Shown here piece after piece: positions 35,536-43,555 of a DNA stretch of 50,766 bases (positions are counted from its first letter, which is position 1; each line of letters begins with the position of its first letter). Under the pieces are notes generated by a model that saw only the letters and a list, made by a program, of their open reading frames with translations, did no database searches and was not told the origin of the DNA. The position numbers and the translations under genes are program-made. Source of the DNA: Zetaproteobacteria bacterium (GTDB lineage: Bacteria > Pseudomonadota > Zetaproteobacteria > Mariprofundales > Mariprofundaceae); the NCBI GenBank assembly GCA_002753275.1, contig PEAA01000012.1:1-50766 (forward strand), given 5' to 3'.

Positions 35536-36972
35536 ATGACTGATACCATAATCTCTCCTGATAATAGTTTACCTCGAGGCCATCTGCATGTGCTTGGCAT
35601 TTGTGGCACGGCGATGGCAGCGATTGCTTCGCTTGCAAAAAGCTGTGGTTGGTATGTGACGGGCTCCGATAGTGGTGTCTATCCACCAATGTCTACATTT
35701 TTACAAGAACAACAAATTGATGCGTTTGAGGGCTATGATGCAAACCACTTGCAGCCACGGCCAGATTTGGTTCTGGTCGGCAATGCGATGTCTCGTGGCA
35801 ATGTTGAAGTGGAAGCATTACTTGATGACGGTATTCCTTATATCTCGGGCCCTGAATTTGTCGGGCGCTATCTTTTGCCTAATAGGCATAGCATTGTGGT
35901 TGCGGGGACGCATGGGAAAACTTCAACCAGTAGTTTGATGGCCCATGTGCTTGAGCAAGCAGGGTTGCAGCCTGGCTTTATGATCGGTGGTGTTCCTGAG
36001 AATTTTTCTGGCGGTGCCAAGTTAGGAACGGGTGCCCCTTTTGTGCTGGAGGGGGATGAGTATGACACCGCCTTTTTTGATAAGCGCTCTAAGTTTTTAC
36101 ACTACCGTGCCGAAACGCTGATTCTCAACAATTTGGAATATGATCATGCCGATATTTTTCCCGATTTAGAATCGATTAAGAAGCAGTTTCAATACCTTCT
36201 TCGTACCGTTCCTTCCAAAGGCCTGGTGGTGGTCAATGGAGAGGATGAGGCCTTGGCTGATGTGATCGGGCGCGGATGTTGGTCGAAGGTGGTGCGTTTT
36301 TCCGAATATCAGCGTGGTGTTGATGCGGATTGGCAGTGGCAAGCGTTGGCAGAAGATGGCTCGCAGATGCGTTTGTGGTATCAGGGTGAGACTTGGCTTG
36401 AGACCCGCTGGTCGATGATTGGTCGGCATCATGTCGCCAATGGTTGTGCGGTCGCTGCGGTTGCCCATGCGCATGGATTGAGTGCGGTACAGGTAAAGCA
36501 GGGCTTTGAAACATTTCTGGGTGTGCGGCGACGCATGACCTTGGTGGGAACAGCAAAGGGTGTTGCCGTTTATGACGATTTTGCCCACCATCCAACCGCA
36601 ATTGCGGGGGTGGTTGCATCGCTGAAAGCACGCCTGCTTGAAGCAGGACGGCTGTGGGTGGTTGTGGAGCCGCGCTCCAATACCATGCGGACGAAAATCC
36701 ATGAGCAGCGTTTGCCGGGTTGTTTTTTAGGGGCTGATTTTGTGCGTTTTGTGCCGCCTTCGCAGCGGAACTTGTCCGAAGATGAAGTGCTGGATGCGGA
36801 ATGGGTTTGCAGAGTGATTGATGCCGATGCGGAGGTGCTTGCGGATGCTGCGGCGATTATTGATGATATTTGTACAAAGTCTCGTGAAGGCGATGCGGTT
36901 TTGATTCTTTCTAATGGCGGTTTTGAGGGAATTCACCAACGATTAGTAGATGCCTTGCAGGGAAATGGTTAG
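35536..36972 (+). CDS. mpl: UDP-MurNAc:L-Ala-gamma-D-Glu-meso-DAP ligase
   Basis: It ligates recycled murein tripeptide to UDP-N-acetylmuramate, bypassing the MurC-E steps. Visible features are the N-terminal Rossmann block LHVLGICGTAMAAIASLA, the ATP-loop GTHGKTSTSSL near residue 123, the Mur ligase central blocks EGDEYDTAFFDKRSKF and NLEYDHADIF, and the C-terminal YDDFAHHPTAI with VEPRSNTMR. The GICGTMA and EGDEYDTAFFD forms distinguish Mpl from MurC. It is the first gene of an operon with proS (10 bp downstream) and slt. No strong Shine-Dalgarno precedes ATG 35536. Confidence 0.94.
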   Translation: MTDTIISPDNSLPRGHLHVLGICGTAMAAIASLAKSCGWYVTGSDSGVYPPMSTFLQEQQIDAFEGYDANHLQPRPDLVLVGNAMSRGNVEVEALLDDGIPYISGPEFVGRYLLPNRHSIVVAGTHGKTSTSSLMAHVLEQAGLQPGFMIGGVPENFSGGAKLGTGAPFVLEGDEYDTAFFDKRSKFLHYRAETLILNNLEYDHADIFPDLESIKKQFQYLLRTVPSKGLVVVNGEDEALADVIGRGCWSKVVRFSEYQRGVDADWQWQALAEDGSQMRLWYQGETWLETRWSMIGRHHVANGCAVAAVAHAHGLSAVQVKQGFETFLGVRRRMTLVGTAKGVAVYDDFAHHPTAIAGVVASLKARLLEAGRLWVVVEPRSNTMRTKIHEQRLPGCFLGADFVRFVPPSQRNLSEDEVLDAEWVCRVIDADAEVLADAAAIIDDICTKSREGDAVLILSNGGFEGIHQRLVDALQGNG

Positions 36973-36982
36973 ATTTAGCCTC

Positions 36983-38701
36983 ATGAGATATTCACAATTT
37001 TTTGCCCCTACTTTGCGTGATGACCCTGCCGATGCAGAGGTGATCTCCCATAAATTATTATTACGCGCTGGTTATATTCGCCGCGTCACCTCGGGTGTGT
37101 ACGATTTTCTGCCGCTGGGTCTGAAAGTGCTGCGAAAGATCGAACAAGTGGTGCGTGAAGAGATGGACCATGCTGGAGCACAAGAGTTGCTGATGCCAAC
37201 GGTGCAACCTGCGGAGTTGTGGCAACGCTCCGGGCGTTGGGAAAAATATGGTAAAGAGCTGTTGCGTTTCAATGATCGTCACGGCCATGAATCATGCCTT
37301 GGCCCAACCCATGAAGAGGTGGTGTGTGATTTGATGGCGCGCGAACTTCGCTCATATAAACAGTTGCCAATTAACCTTTATCAAATTCAGTCCAAGTTTC
37401 GTGATGAGGTCCGCCCCCGTTTTGGCTTGATGCGTGGGCGTGAATTTATTATGAAGGATGCTTATTCATTCCATGCTGATGAGGCATGTCTAAAACGCGA
37501 ATATGACAATATGTTTGCCACTTATCAGCGTATCTTTACCCGTCTTGGCTTGAAGTTTCGTGCCGTGCAGGCTGATAATGGATCGATTGGTGGCACGGCA
37601 TCGCATGAGTTTCATGTGCTTGCCGATTCGGGCGAAGATGCCATTGCCCACTGTTCGGCATGTGATTATGCCGCCAATGTGGAGTTGGCTGTTTCAAAAC
37701 GGCACATGATCGCATCGGTTGATACCCCTTTGCAGGAAGTTGAAACGGTGCAAACGACGGCGGTTGTTGATGTGGCGGCATTGTTGGGGGTTGATGCGGC
37801 ACAGATGGTGAAAACCATGGTTTATCGTGTTCAGGGCGGTGAGCATGATGGTGCGGTGGTTGTGGTTTGTGTGCGTGGTGATGATTGTGTGCAAGAGATG
37901 AAGTTGACGAGGTTTCTTGGGGCGGATGATGTTCGCCTTGCCGATGATGGCGATATTGAAAAAATAGGTGGTGTCAAAGGTTATGTGGGGCCGCAAGGGT
38001 TGCAGGGCGTTCAAATTGTGATCGATGAGTCGTTGCATGAGGCCGTTGGCTTGGTCGCAGGTGCCAATGTGCGTGATCGCCATGTACAGGGCTTGAACAT
38101 GGCGCGGGATATTGCTGCCGCTGTTTATACCGATGTGCGTGAAGCGCGTGCAGGCGATCAATGCTTTGCGTGTGATCATGGTGTTATTGAAATTTCACGC
38201 GGAATTGAAGTGGGGCATGTTTTTGCGTTGGGGCAGGTTTATGCTGAGCCGATGGGTGTGATGTTCCAAAATCAAGATGGCAAACGGGCAACCGCAACCA
38301 TGGGCTGTTATGGCATTGGTGTTTCACGCTTGATGGCTGCGATTGTTGAGCAGTGTAATGATGAGAAGGGAATTGTATGGCCCGCGCATTTGTCACCTTT
38401 TGATGTGGTGGTGATTTCTGTAGGTAAATCGACAGAAGTTGAAGAGGCAGCTGCGGCGCTTTATGGGCAGTTGCAAGCAGCCGGTTACCAAGTGCTATGG
38501 GATGAGCGCAATGAACGGCCGGGTGTGAAGTTTAAAGATGCTGAACTGATGGGGCTTCCGGTATCGATTGTGGTCGGTGATCGTGGGCTTGAGAAGGGTA
38601 CGATTGAGGTGCGGGTGCGCGCCAGTGGAGAACAAAAAGATGTGACGATTTCAGCATGTGTTGAAGCCGTGCAGGAGAGTTTAACCCATCCTGTTTTTTA
38701 A
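36983..38701 (+). CDS. proS: Prolyl-tRNA synthetase
   Basis: Class II synthetase of the bacterial type. MRYSQFFAPTLR starts the protein; motif 2 lies in FRDEVRPRFGLMRGREFIMKDAYSFH, motif 3 in the TMGCYGIGVSRLMAA segment, and an anticodon-binding domain ends the chain. The insertion between motifs 2 and 3 (about 230-400) is the YbaK-like editing domain that clears Ala-tRNA(Pro). Length of 572 residues is normal. ATG 36983 is chosen from this conserved N-terminus; the open frame extends 11 codons upstream into mpl. Confidence 0.96.
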   Translation: MRYSQFFAPTLRDDPADAEVISHKLLLRAGYIRRVTSGVYDFLPLGLKVLRKIEQVVREEMDHAGAQELLMPTVQPAELWQRSGRWEKYGKELLRFNDRHGHESCLGPTHEEVVCDLMARELRSYKQLPINLYQIQSKFRDEVRPRFGLMRGREFIMKDAYSFHADEACLKREYDNMFATYQRIFTRLGLKFRAVQADNGSIGGTASHEFHVLADSGEDAIAHCSACDYAANVELAVSKRHMIASVDTPLQEVETVQTTAVVDVAALLGVDAAQMVKTMVYRVQGGEHDGAVVVVCVRGDDCVQEMKLTRFLGADDVRLADDGDIEKIGGVKGYVGPQGLQGVQIVIDESLHEAVGLVAGANVRDRHVQGLNMARDIAAAVYTDVREARAGDQCFACDHGVIEISRGIEVGHVFALGQVYAEPMGVMFQNQDGKRATATMGCYGIGVSRLMAAIVEQCNDEKGIVWPAHLSPFDVVVISVGKSTEVEEAAAALYGQLQAAGYQVLWDERNERPGVKFKDAELMGLPVSIVVGDRGLEKGTIEVRVRASGEQKDVTISACVEAVQESLTHPVF

Positions 38702-38707
38702 CGATGC

Positions 38708-38714
38708 AAGGAGG
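38708..38714 (+). promoter_or_regulatory. Strong ribosome binding site defining a TTG start
   Basis: AAGGAGG ends eight bases before TTG 38723. There is no ATG at suitable spacing, so this supports the TTG as the true start of the lytic transglycosylase. Confidence 0.7.
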
Positions 38715-38722
38715 CGTAGCGC

Positions 38723-39478
38723 TTGAGTTGGAAACGCATATTTTTTTCAAATAATGATGAAAATGCGCAGTTGAAACGACCTTCTGTGTTGTTTCGTTGG
38801 CTGCGTTTGGTGTTTAACACTTCCAATAAAGCGCCGCTGGTTGCGGCAATGATGCTTGGTTTTTTCTTTACGATTCCCATTTGGGTAGAAAGCACCCCAG
38901 AGGCGCAGCAGCGTTTAACCTTTGCAACCTCCTCTTCGCAAATTATTCAACAAAGTACGGGTAAACTTTCGATGACGCCTACTGAGCGCGCGCGGCTTGC
39001 CGCGATGCTTGATAAACCTGATATGCACCAGACATTAAAAGATCTGCAAACCATTGTCTGGATGGAAGAGAATCGGCCAATTATTGAACACTATGTGCGT
39101 GATGAAGAGCGGGCCAAAGAGATTGCCCATTGGGTCTATTATTATAGTCATCACTTTGAATTGGAGCCGGCATTGGTTTTGAGTGTCATCACGGTTGAAT
39201 CGCACTTTGATTATCAAGCCAAGAGTCGTGTGGGGGCGCGTGGATTGATGCAGGTGATGCCATTTTGGAAAAAAGAGTTGGGCTCAGTGGATGATAATTT
39301 GTTCGATATTGAGACCAATATTCGTTATGGATGCGCGGTATTGCGCCACTATATCAACCGCTATGGAACTCTCAGCAGGGCGCTATCTGCCTACAATGGT
39401 TCGTTGGGGCGAAGTCGCTATCCCAACAAAGTTTATAAGGCCATGCAGAAATTCCAGAAAAATATCACCAATGTTTAG
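38723..39478 (+). CDS. Lytic transglycosylase, SLT domain (251 aa)
   Basis: One N-terminal membrane segment (PLVAAMMLGFFFTIPIWV, about 35-52) is followed by an SLT/lysozyme-like domain (about 140-245). The catalytic Glu is in ITVESHF, with the typical SRVGARGLMQVMP, IRYGCAVLRHY and LSAYNGS blocks. It cleaves the glycan strand of peptidoglycan, forming 1,6-anhydro-muropeptides; these are the substrates whose recycling feeds Mpl, encoded in the same operon. It is predicted to be anchored to the inner membrane and active in the periplasm. The start is TTG, fixed by a strong Shine-Dalgarno. Confidence 0.9.
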   Translation: MSWKRIFFSNNDENAQLKRPSVLFRWLRLVFNTSNKAPLVAAMMLGFFFTIPIWVESTPEAQQRLTFATSSSQIIQQSTGKLSMTPTERARLAAMLDKPDMHQTLKDLQTIVWMEENRPIIEHYVRDEERAKEIAHWVYYYSHHFELEPALVLSVITVESHFDYQAKSRVGARGLMQVMPFWKKELGSVDDNLFDIETNIRYGCAVLRHYINRYGTLSRALSAYNGSLGRSRYPNKVYKAMQKFQKNITNV

Positions 39479-40152
39479 CCATGTGCTGTTCTATGCCAAA
39501 GAATTCGTGCAAATGGCGACTCTTCTGTTGTTTGAATGGCGAGGCGCATCACATCGCTAAACATTTCGGGCGTGAGCCGTCGGGTTTGGGTATTGTAGCG
39601 CGAGCAGTGGTAGCTATCGGTCAGCGTTCGGCCATCGGGTAGCGTGTGTTGTGCGCCATGGGAAAATTTCATATCACTCTGCTTGAGCTTGTAGCAACGC
39701 AATACGGCTTGATGGGCAATGCTGCCGAGTGCCAAGAGATTACAGCGCTCAGGAAGTTGATCAATCTCTTGCTGTAAGAAGGTGTTGCATTGTAGAACCT
39801 CTTGCGTGGTTGGTTTGTTTTGCGGCGGCAAACATTTGACCGCATTACTAATGCGCACCCCTTTGAGTTGTAATGGATCATCTGCGGCAATGGATGTGGC
39901 CTGATTGCTTAAGCCCAAGGCAAACAGTGTTTCGTAGAGTAAAATTCCTGCGGCATCCCCGGTGAAGGGGCGGCCTGTTCGGTTGGCGCCATGCATGCCA
40001 GGGGCCAGTCCAACAATAAGAAGATCGGGGTGATCATCGCCAAAGGCTGGCACCGGTGCACAAAAATAGCTTGGATGCGTCTCTTTGATCTCATCGAGGA
40101 AAGTAGCCAGCCGCGGACATGCCCGGCACTCAGGGTTAAATGATTGTGCCAT
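39475..40152 (-). CDS. Uracil-DNA glycosylase, type 5 (UDGb-like, 225 aa)
   Basis: Four Cys placed as in iron-sulfur UDGs (CRACPRL at the N-terminus, then CNTF and others further on). The active-site motif GLAPGMHGANRTGRPFTGDAAG and the late SYHCSRYNT block are the signatures of family 5 UDGb. The GLAPG motif lacks the catalytic Asp or Asn seen in other families, as expected for UDGb. It removes uracil and deaminated purines from DNA. It lies 12 bp downstream of rdgB, which removes deaminated nucleotides from the pool, so the pair makes sense as one repair unit. Confidence 0.88.
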   Translation of the reverse strand: MAQSFNPECRACPRLATFLDEIKETHPSYFCAPVPAFGDDHPDLLIVGLAPGMHGANRTGRPFTGDAAGILLYETLFALGLSNQATSIAADDPLQLKGVRISNAVKCLPPQNKPTTQEVLQCNTFLQQEIDQLPERCNLLALGSIAHQAVLRCYKLKQSDMKFSHGAQHTLPDGRTLTDSYHCSRYNTQTRRLTPEMFSDVMRLAIQTTEESPFARILWHRTAHG

Positions 40153-40164
40153 TCAGAAATGAGA

Positions 40165-40764
40165 TTAACATTGTAGTTGTGACACCAATGCTCGTAAAGC
40201 GCGGCCACGGTGCGAGACAGAGGCTTTCTCTTCTGGTGTGGCTTGTGCGAAACTTTGACCAAGTTCGGGGCAGAAGAAGAGAGGGTCGTAGCCAAAGCCT
40301 TGCGCATCGCTGTTCTTGATGATGGCGGATGGGCTAAGAATTTGTCCATCAACCGTGCCATCAGCTGTGATGGGGGGATGATTGCCGATAAATTCAAGGT
40401 GCATGCTGCATGTGAAGAAGGCATCGCGGTTTTCATGGTTATGCATCGCTTGTAAGAGCTTGGTGTTGTTTTCCGCATCGGTTGCGTCTTCGCCTGAAAA
40501 ACGGGCTGAATAGACGCCAGGTGCACCATCAAGAGCTTGGACACAAAGCCCTGAGTCATCCGCAAGCGCTGCACATTGATTGGCATGGGCAAAAGCGCGC
40601 GCCTTTTTGGCAGCATTTTCCGCAAAGGTGGCACCATTTTCATTGACATCCACAAAAATCGTTTCTTCAAGCGGAACAATATCAATAGCGAGATCGTTGA
40701 GAATGGCGGCAATTTCAGCACGCTTCTTTAGATTGTTGCTGGCGATGACCCATTTTGTGTTCAT
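40165..40764 (-). CDS. rdgB: XTP/dITP pyrophosphatase (RdgB/HAM1)
   Basis: It hydrolyses deaminated purine nucleoside triphosphates to monophosphates, preventing their incorporation in DNA and RNA. The signature blocks are WVIASNNLKKRAEI at the N-terminus, ALADDSGLCVQALDGAPGVYSARF, and the later GFGYDPLF and SHRGRAL. Length is normal at 199 residues. The start codon overlaps the rph stop (ATGA), which means translational coupling, and the uracil glycosylase follows. Confidence 0.95.
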   Translation of the reverse strand: MNTKWVIASNNLKKRAEIAAILNDLAIDIVPLEETIFVDVNENGATFAENAAKKARAFAHANQCAALADDSGLCVQALDGAPGVYSARFSGEDATDAENNTKLLQAMHNHENRDAFFTCSMHLEFIGNHPPITADGTVDGQILSPSAIIKNSDAQGFGYDPLFFCPELGQSFAQATPEEKASVSHRGRALRALVSQLQC

Positions 40765-41483
40765 GCGATGGAACCTTGTACCGCTTGCTTTTGATGCTCC
40801 GCCAGTTGTGCAATACCTTGATCAGCAAGATTTTTAAGGGCGATAACACTCTCCCATGGTAGCGGTTTGTCTTCTGATGTAGCTTGTACCTCAATGATGC
40901 CACCTCCAGCAGTCATGATGAAATTGGCATCCATTTGCGCTTGAGAATCTTCGGTGTATTCCAAATCAAGCAGGGCATGATCTTCGACAAAACCACAGCT
41001 CACCGCTGCCACTTGATCATGGACGGGATCTTCTAATAATTTTCCTGATGCAAGCAGTTTGTTGACCGCGATACGCAATGCGACCCAACAGCCGGTAATG
41101 GCGGCGGTGCGGGTGCCTCCATCGGCTTGCAGGACATCGCAATCGAGGTGAATGGAGCGTGGGCCAAGTTTTTCAAGATGCACAACGGCGCGGAGTGAGC
41201 GACCAATCAAACGCTGAATTTCAACGGTGCGCCCCGATTGCGACCCTTTGACAGCTTCACGGTTGCCACGGGTGTGTGTGGCGCGTGGCAGCATGCCATA
41301 TTCGGCAGTCACCCAGCCTTTGTTGCTACCGCGTAAAAAGGGAGGTTGTGATTCTAAAACGGAGGCGGTACAGAGCACGCGGGTGTTGCCAAAAGAGATC
41401 AGCGCTGAGCCTTCGGCATAGGCGTTAAACTGGGTGTCGATGGTGATCGGGCGCAGTTCGTTGTTGTTACGGTTCGTTCGCAT
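40761..41483 (-). CDS. rph: Ribonuclease PH
   Basis: Phosphorolytic 3'-5' exoribonuclease that trims tRNA 3' ends. The N-terminus MRTNRN..LRPI, the blocks GNTRVLCTASV and GWVTAEYGMLPRATHTR, the DCDVLQADGGTRTAAI active-site region and the C-terminal DLEYTEDSQAQMD are all present. The 240-residue length fits. ATG 41483 is chosen over the longer open frame (41552) because it matches the family start and follows aggac. Confidence 0.95.
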   Translation of the reverse strand: MRTNRNNNELRPITIDTQFNAYAEGSALISFGNTRVLCTASVLESQPPFLRGSNKGWVTAEYGMLPRATHTRGNREAVKGSQSGRTVEIQRLIGRSLRAVVHLEKLGPRSIHLDCDVLQADGGTRTAAITGCWVALRIAVNKLLASGKLLEDPVHDQVAAVSCGFVEDHALLDLEYTEDSQAQMDANFIMTAGGGIIEVQATSEDKPLPWESVIALKNLADQGIAQLAEHQKQAVQGSIA

Positions 41484-41524
41484 GAAAAGTCCTAGGGTTG
41501 ATGGATGAAGTGGGACGCAGTTTT

Positions 41525-42262
41525 TTACTTCGTTGCGCCTTGTTTGAGCCACGCTTCGAGGTCATTTGCAGGTAATGCGCCAGAAGTTTTACGGCCATCT
41601 TTGGCGATCAGTGTGGGGGTGCCATGAATGTCGAGCGATTGTGCAATGGCGGCAATTTTTGCGAGAGGGTTGTCACATGTCTTGTTTGTAAGCTCTTTGT
41701 CTTCAATCATAATTTCAGTCAAGGCTTGATGCTGATTGGAAGAGCACCAGATGGTTTGAGATTTTTCTGCTGCATGCGGATGGAGAGAGGTAAGAGGTAG
41801 CAGGAATGTATAAACTTTTACCCCTTTGGTTTTGGCCAGTTCCATCTCAAGACGGCGGCAAAATGGGCAGTCGGGATCGGTAAAGATGGCGACTTCCATC
41901 CCTTTGGGGTCTCCTGAAACAATGGCCGCATCAAGGGGAAGGGTGTTCCAATCGACAGGAAGAACAGGGTTAAGAATCGCGAGACGATCTTTGGTGAGAT
42001 CTTTTTTGCTTTGGGTATCAAACATGTGCCCCTGCGCAATCAAAATGGTGCCATCGCTGTTGGTATAAAAAATTTGTGTCTGGTTTTGAATCTTGATGGG
42101 GAGTTCAAATAGCCCGTCAATGGGGGTGGGGTGGGTCGTGGTGATGGGCAGTTCCGGGATGTTCTTTTTGATGGAGGCAAGATCGGCTTGAGCAGCATCG
42201 CCTGCGCAGGCGATGAACGGTGCGGTTAAAAAGGTTGCACATAGTAAGAGTGTTTTTTTCAT
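41525..42262 (-). CDS. dsbC: Thiol:disulfide interchange protein DsbC-like (245 aa)
   Basis: A signal peptide (MKKTLLLCATFLTAPFIACA) leads into an N-terminal dimerisation domain. A thioredoxin fold follows, with active site CPFC in FTDPDCPFCRRLE and cis-Pro in IHGTPTLI. Two more Cys (WCSS, KTCDN) form the second, structural disulfide typical of DsbC. It isomerises wrong disulfides in the periplasm. In E. coli DsbC matters for copper tolerance, which fits the copper-type genes just across the divergent promoter. It lies four bases after the tlpA-like gene. Confidence 0.88.
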   Translation of the reverse strand: MKKTLLLCATFLTAPFIACAGDAAQADLASIKKNIPELPITTTHPTPIDGLFELPIKIQNQTQIFYTNSDGTILIAQGHMFDTQSKKDLTKDRLAILNPVLPVDWNTLPLDAAIVSGDPKGMEVAIFTDPDCPFCRRLEMELAKTKGVKVYTFLLPLTSLHPHAAEKSQTIWCSSNQHQALTEIMIEDKELTNKTCDNPLAKIAAIAQSLDIHGTPTLIAKDGRKTSGALPANDLEAWLKQGATK

Positions 42263-42266
42263 GGGA

Positions 42267-42743
42267 TTAGTTGATTCCTAGAAGTTGAAGGATGTGTTGT
42301 GATGTTTCGTTGTCTTGCCAATCAATGGTGCCTGTTTTTTTAAAGATCACCTCGCCCTTGGCATCGATGATGATGGTGCTTGGCAATCCACGAAGCCCCA
42401 GTTTAGCGACTTGTTGCGGCTCTGTGAATAATAAAGGTTGTGAAATGGCGGCATCTGCCAAAAAGGACTCAGCATCGATGCTGTCTTGATCCAGGGATAT
42501 GATGGCGGATTGAAGGGTTGGATGTTGCGTCATCCATGCATGCATAGCGGGCATCTCTTGGCGGCAAGGAGGGCACCAACTGGCCCAAAAATGGATGAGA
42601 GCGGGTTGGCCAAGCAGTGCGTTGCTTTTCACCTCTTGGTGGTTCTTTTGCCAAGTTAAGTCAATGGCATGGGTGATGGAGGGTGCCAGGGTTAGAATGA
42701 GGACAATGATCGGCAAATAGAATGTTTTTGAGAGTGCGGCCAT
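42267..42743 (-). CDS. TlpA-like periplasmic thioredoxin (158 aa)
   Basis: A hydrophobic export signal (FYLPIIVLILTLAPSITHA) is followed by a thioredoxin fold with active site CPPC in HFWASWCPPCRQEMP and cis-Pro in RGLPSTIIID. This is the TlpA/ResA/CcmG branch, which reduces specific periplasmic disulfides or assists cytochrome and copper-centre assembly. ATG 42743 (MAALSK) is preferred as it gives a normal signal peptide; an in-frame ATG at 42803 would add 20 residues and overlap the divergent gene's region. It is the first gene of the minus-strand operon tlpA-dsbC-rph-rdgB-UDG. It is paralogous to the protein at 47115-47606. Confidence 0.85.
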   Translation of the reverse strand: MAALSKTFYLPIIVLILTLAPSITHAIDLTWQKNHQEVKSNALLGQPALIHFWASWCPPCRQEMPAMHAWMTQHPTLQSAIISLDQDSIDAESFLADAAISQPLLFTEPQQVAKLGLRGLPSTIIIDAKGEVIFKKTGTIDWQDNETSQHILQLLGIN

Positions 42744-42821
42744 GGCCTCAGTTGACCATTGGAGTTGGGCGAAGTCAATTGGTGATTGCAACGCATGGAT
42801 CATTTTATAGATTGGCCACTT

Positions 42822-43349
42822 ATGCGACGCATTCTTGCCTCTCTGTTAAGTGTGGTGATTGTTCTTTTCAGTTCAATCCCCATCATTCAAGCTAAACCCG
42901 CTTGTCATAGTGCGGCAATGGCTGCGTCTGTTTCATTGCAAGCGTTGCTTGATGATCCTGAGCATGGCCGTTCCATGGGCGGGGCGTGTCATGGTATGCA
43001 TGCTTCTGCGCCTTTGCATCATGATGATGATTTGGAGATGTCGGGGATGTCATTGAATGAATCCGCATTTGATTCGACCGATGATGCAGTGGCGACTGTT
43101 CAAATGGAGGCATCTATTCATGGGCATGAAAAGCAGACGCTTTCAGAGGGTGAGCGTGAATGCCGTATTGAATGTGGTTGTGGTTGCAATCGAACAGTAG
43201 ATGGTTTCCCTCAGTTTTTAGCCCCCCATATTCCTGTCTCTGTGAATATGGATCAACAAATGTTGGTGCAGCGGGTCGTCGCAGCTCACTATGCTGTTAC
43301 GCTGCTTGATGCACCATCGATCGAATCTCCCCCTCCAAAATATATTTAA
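42822..43349 (+). CDS. Exported Cys/His/Met-rich protein, probable metal-related (about 175 aa)
   Basis: A signal peptide (RRILASLLSVVIVLFSSIPIIQA) precedes a mature chain with clustered metal ligands: KPACHSAAM, GGACHGMHASAP, LHHDDD, MSGMS, HGHEK, and a conserved-looking ECRIECGCGCNRT followed by FLAPHIP. The chain ends SPPPKYI. I recall similar short proteins with an ECRIECGCGC motif beside copper genes, but cannot name the family; a DUF2946/CopL-like relationship is possible. The start is uncertain (ATG 42822 or 42795). It lies divergent to the thiol-redox operon and upstream of the copper-type operon. Confidence 0.65.
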   Translation: MRRILASLLSVVIVLFSSIPIIQAKPACHSAAMAASVSLQALLDDPEHGRSMGGACHGMHASAPLHHDDDLEMSGMSLNESAFDSTDDAVATVQMEASIHGHEKQTLSEGERECRIECGCGCNRTVDGFPQFLAPHIPVSVNMDQQMLVQRVVAAHYAVTLLDAPSIESPPPKYI

Positions 43350-43368
43350 TTTTTTCTTTTTTCTAAGG

Positions 43369-43495
43369 CACTGCATTCAGTGTCTGAGCGTGCTTATTGT
43401 TGATGAAACCATCTAAGGATGCTCTGAATTAGTCAGAGTATCCGTGCAGGTCATGGATGACCTGCCAAAACCATAAGCTGCAAGTGAGTGGTTTT
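43369..43495 (+). promoter_or_regulatory. Structured leader with four consecutive stem-loops
   Basis: The stems are: cactg/cagtg (43369-43382); ggat.ctctga/tcagag.atcc (43417-43443); gcaggtcat/atgacctgc (43446-43465); and aaaacca/tggtttt (43467-43495). It lies in a 206-bp gap before a six-gene set. It could be a cis-regulatory RNA or an attenuator; no known riboswitch class was recognised. Confidence 0.5.
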
Positions 43496-43555
43496 GATCA
43501 ACCCTAAATATGCTTGTTGTTCAATTAAATTAAAAAATATTTTGGAGTAACTTGT

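Noticed and set aside
43369-43495. Assignment of the leader to a known riboswitch class
   Set aside because: No conserved core of cobalamin, TPP, NiCo, mini-ykkC or fluoride classes could be recognised, so only a structured leader is claimed.
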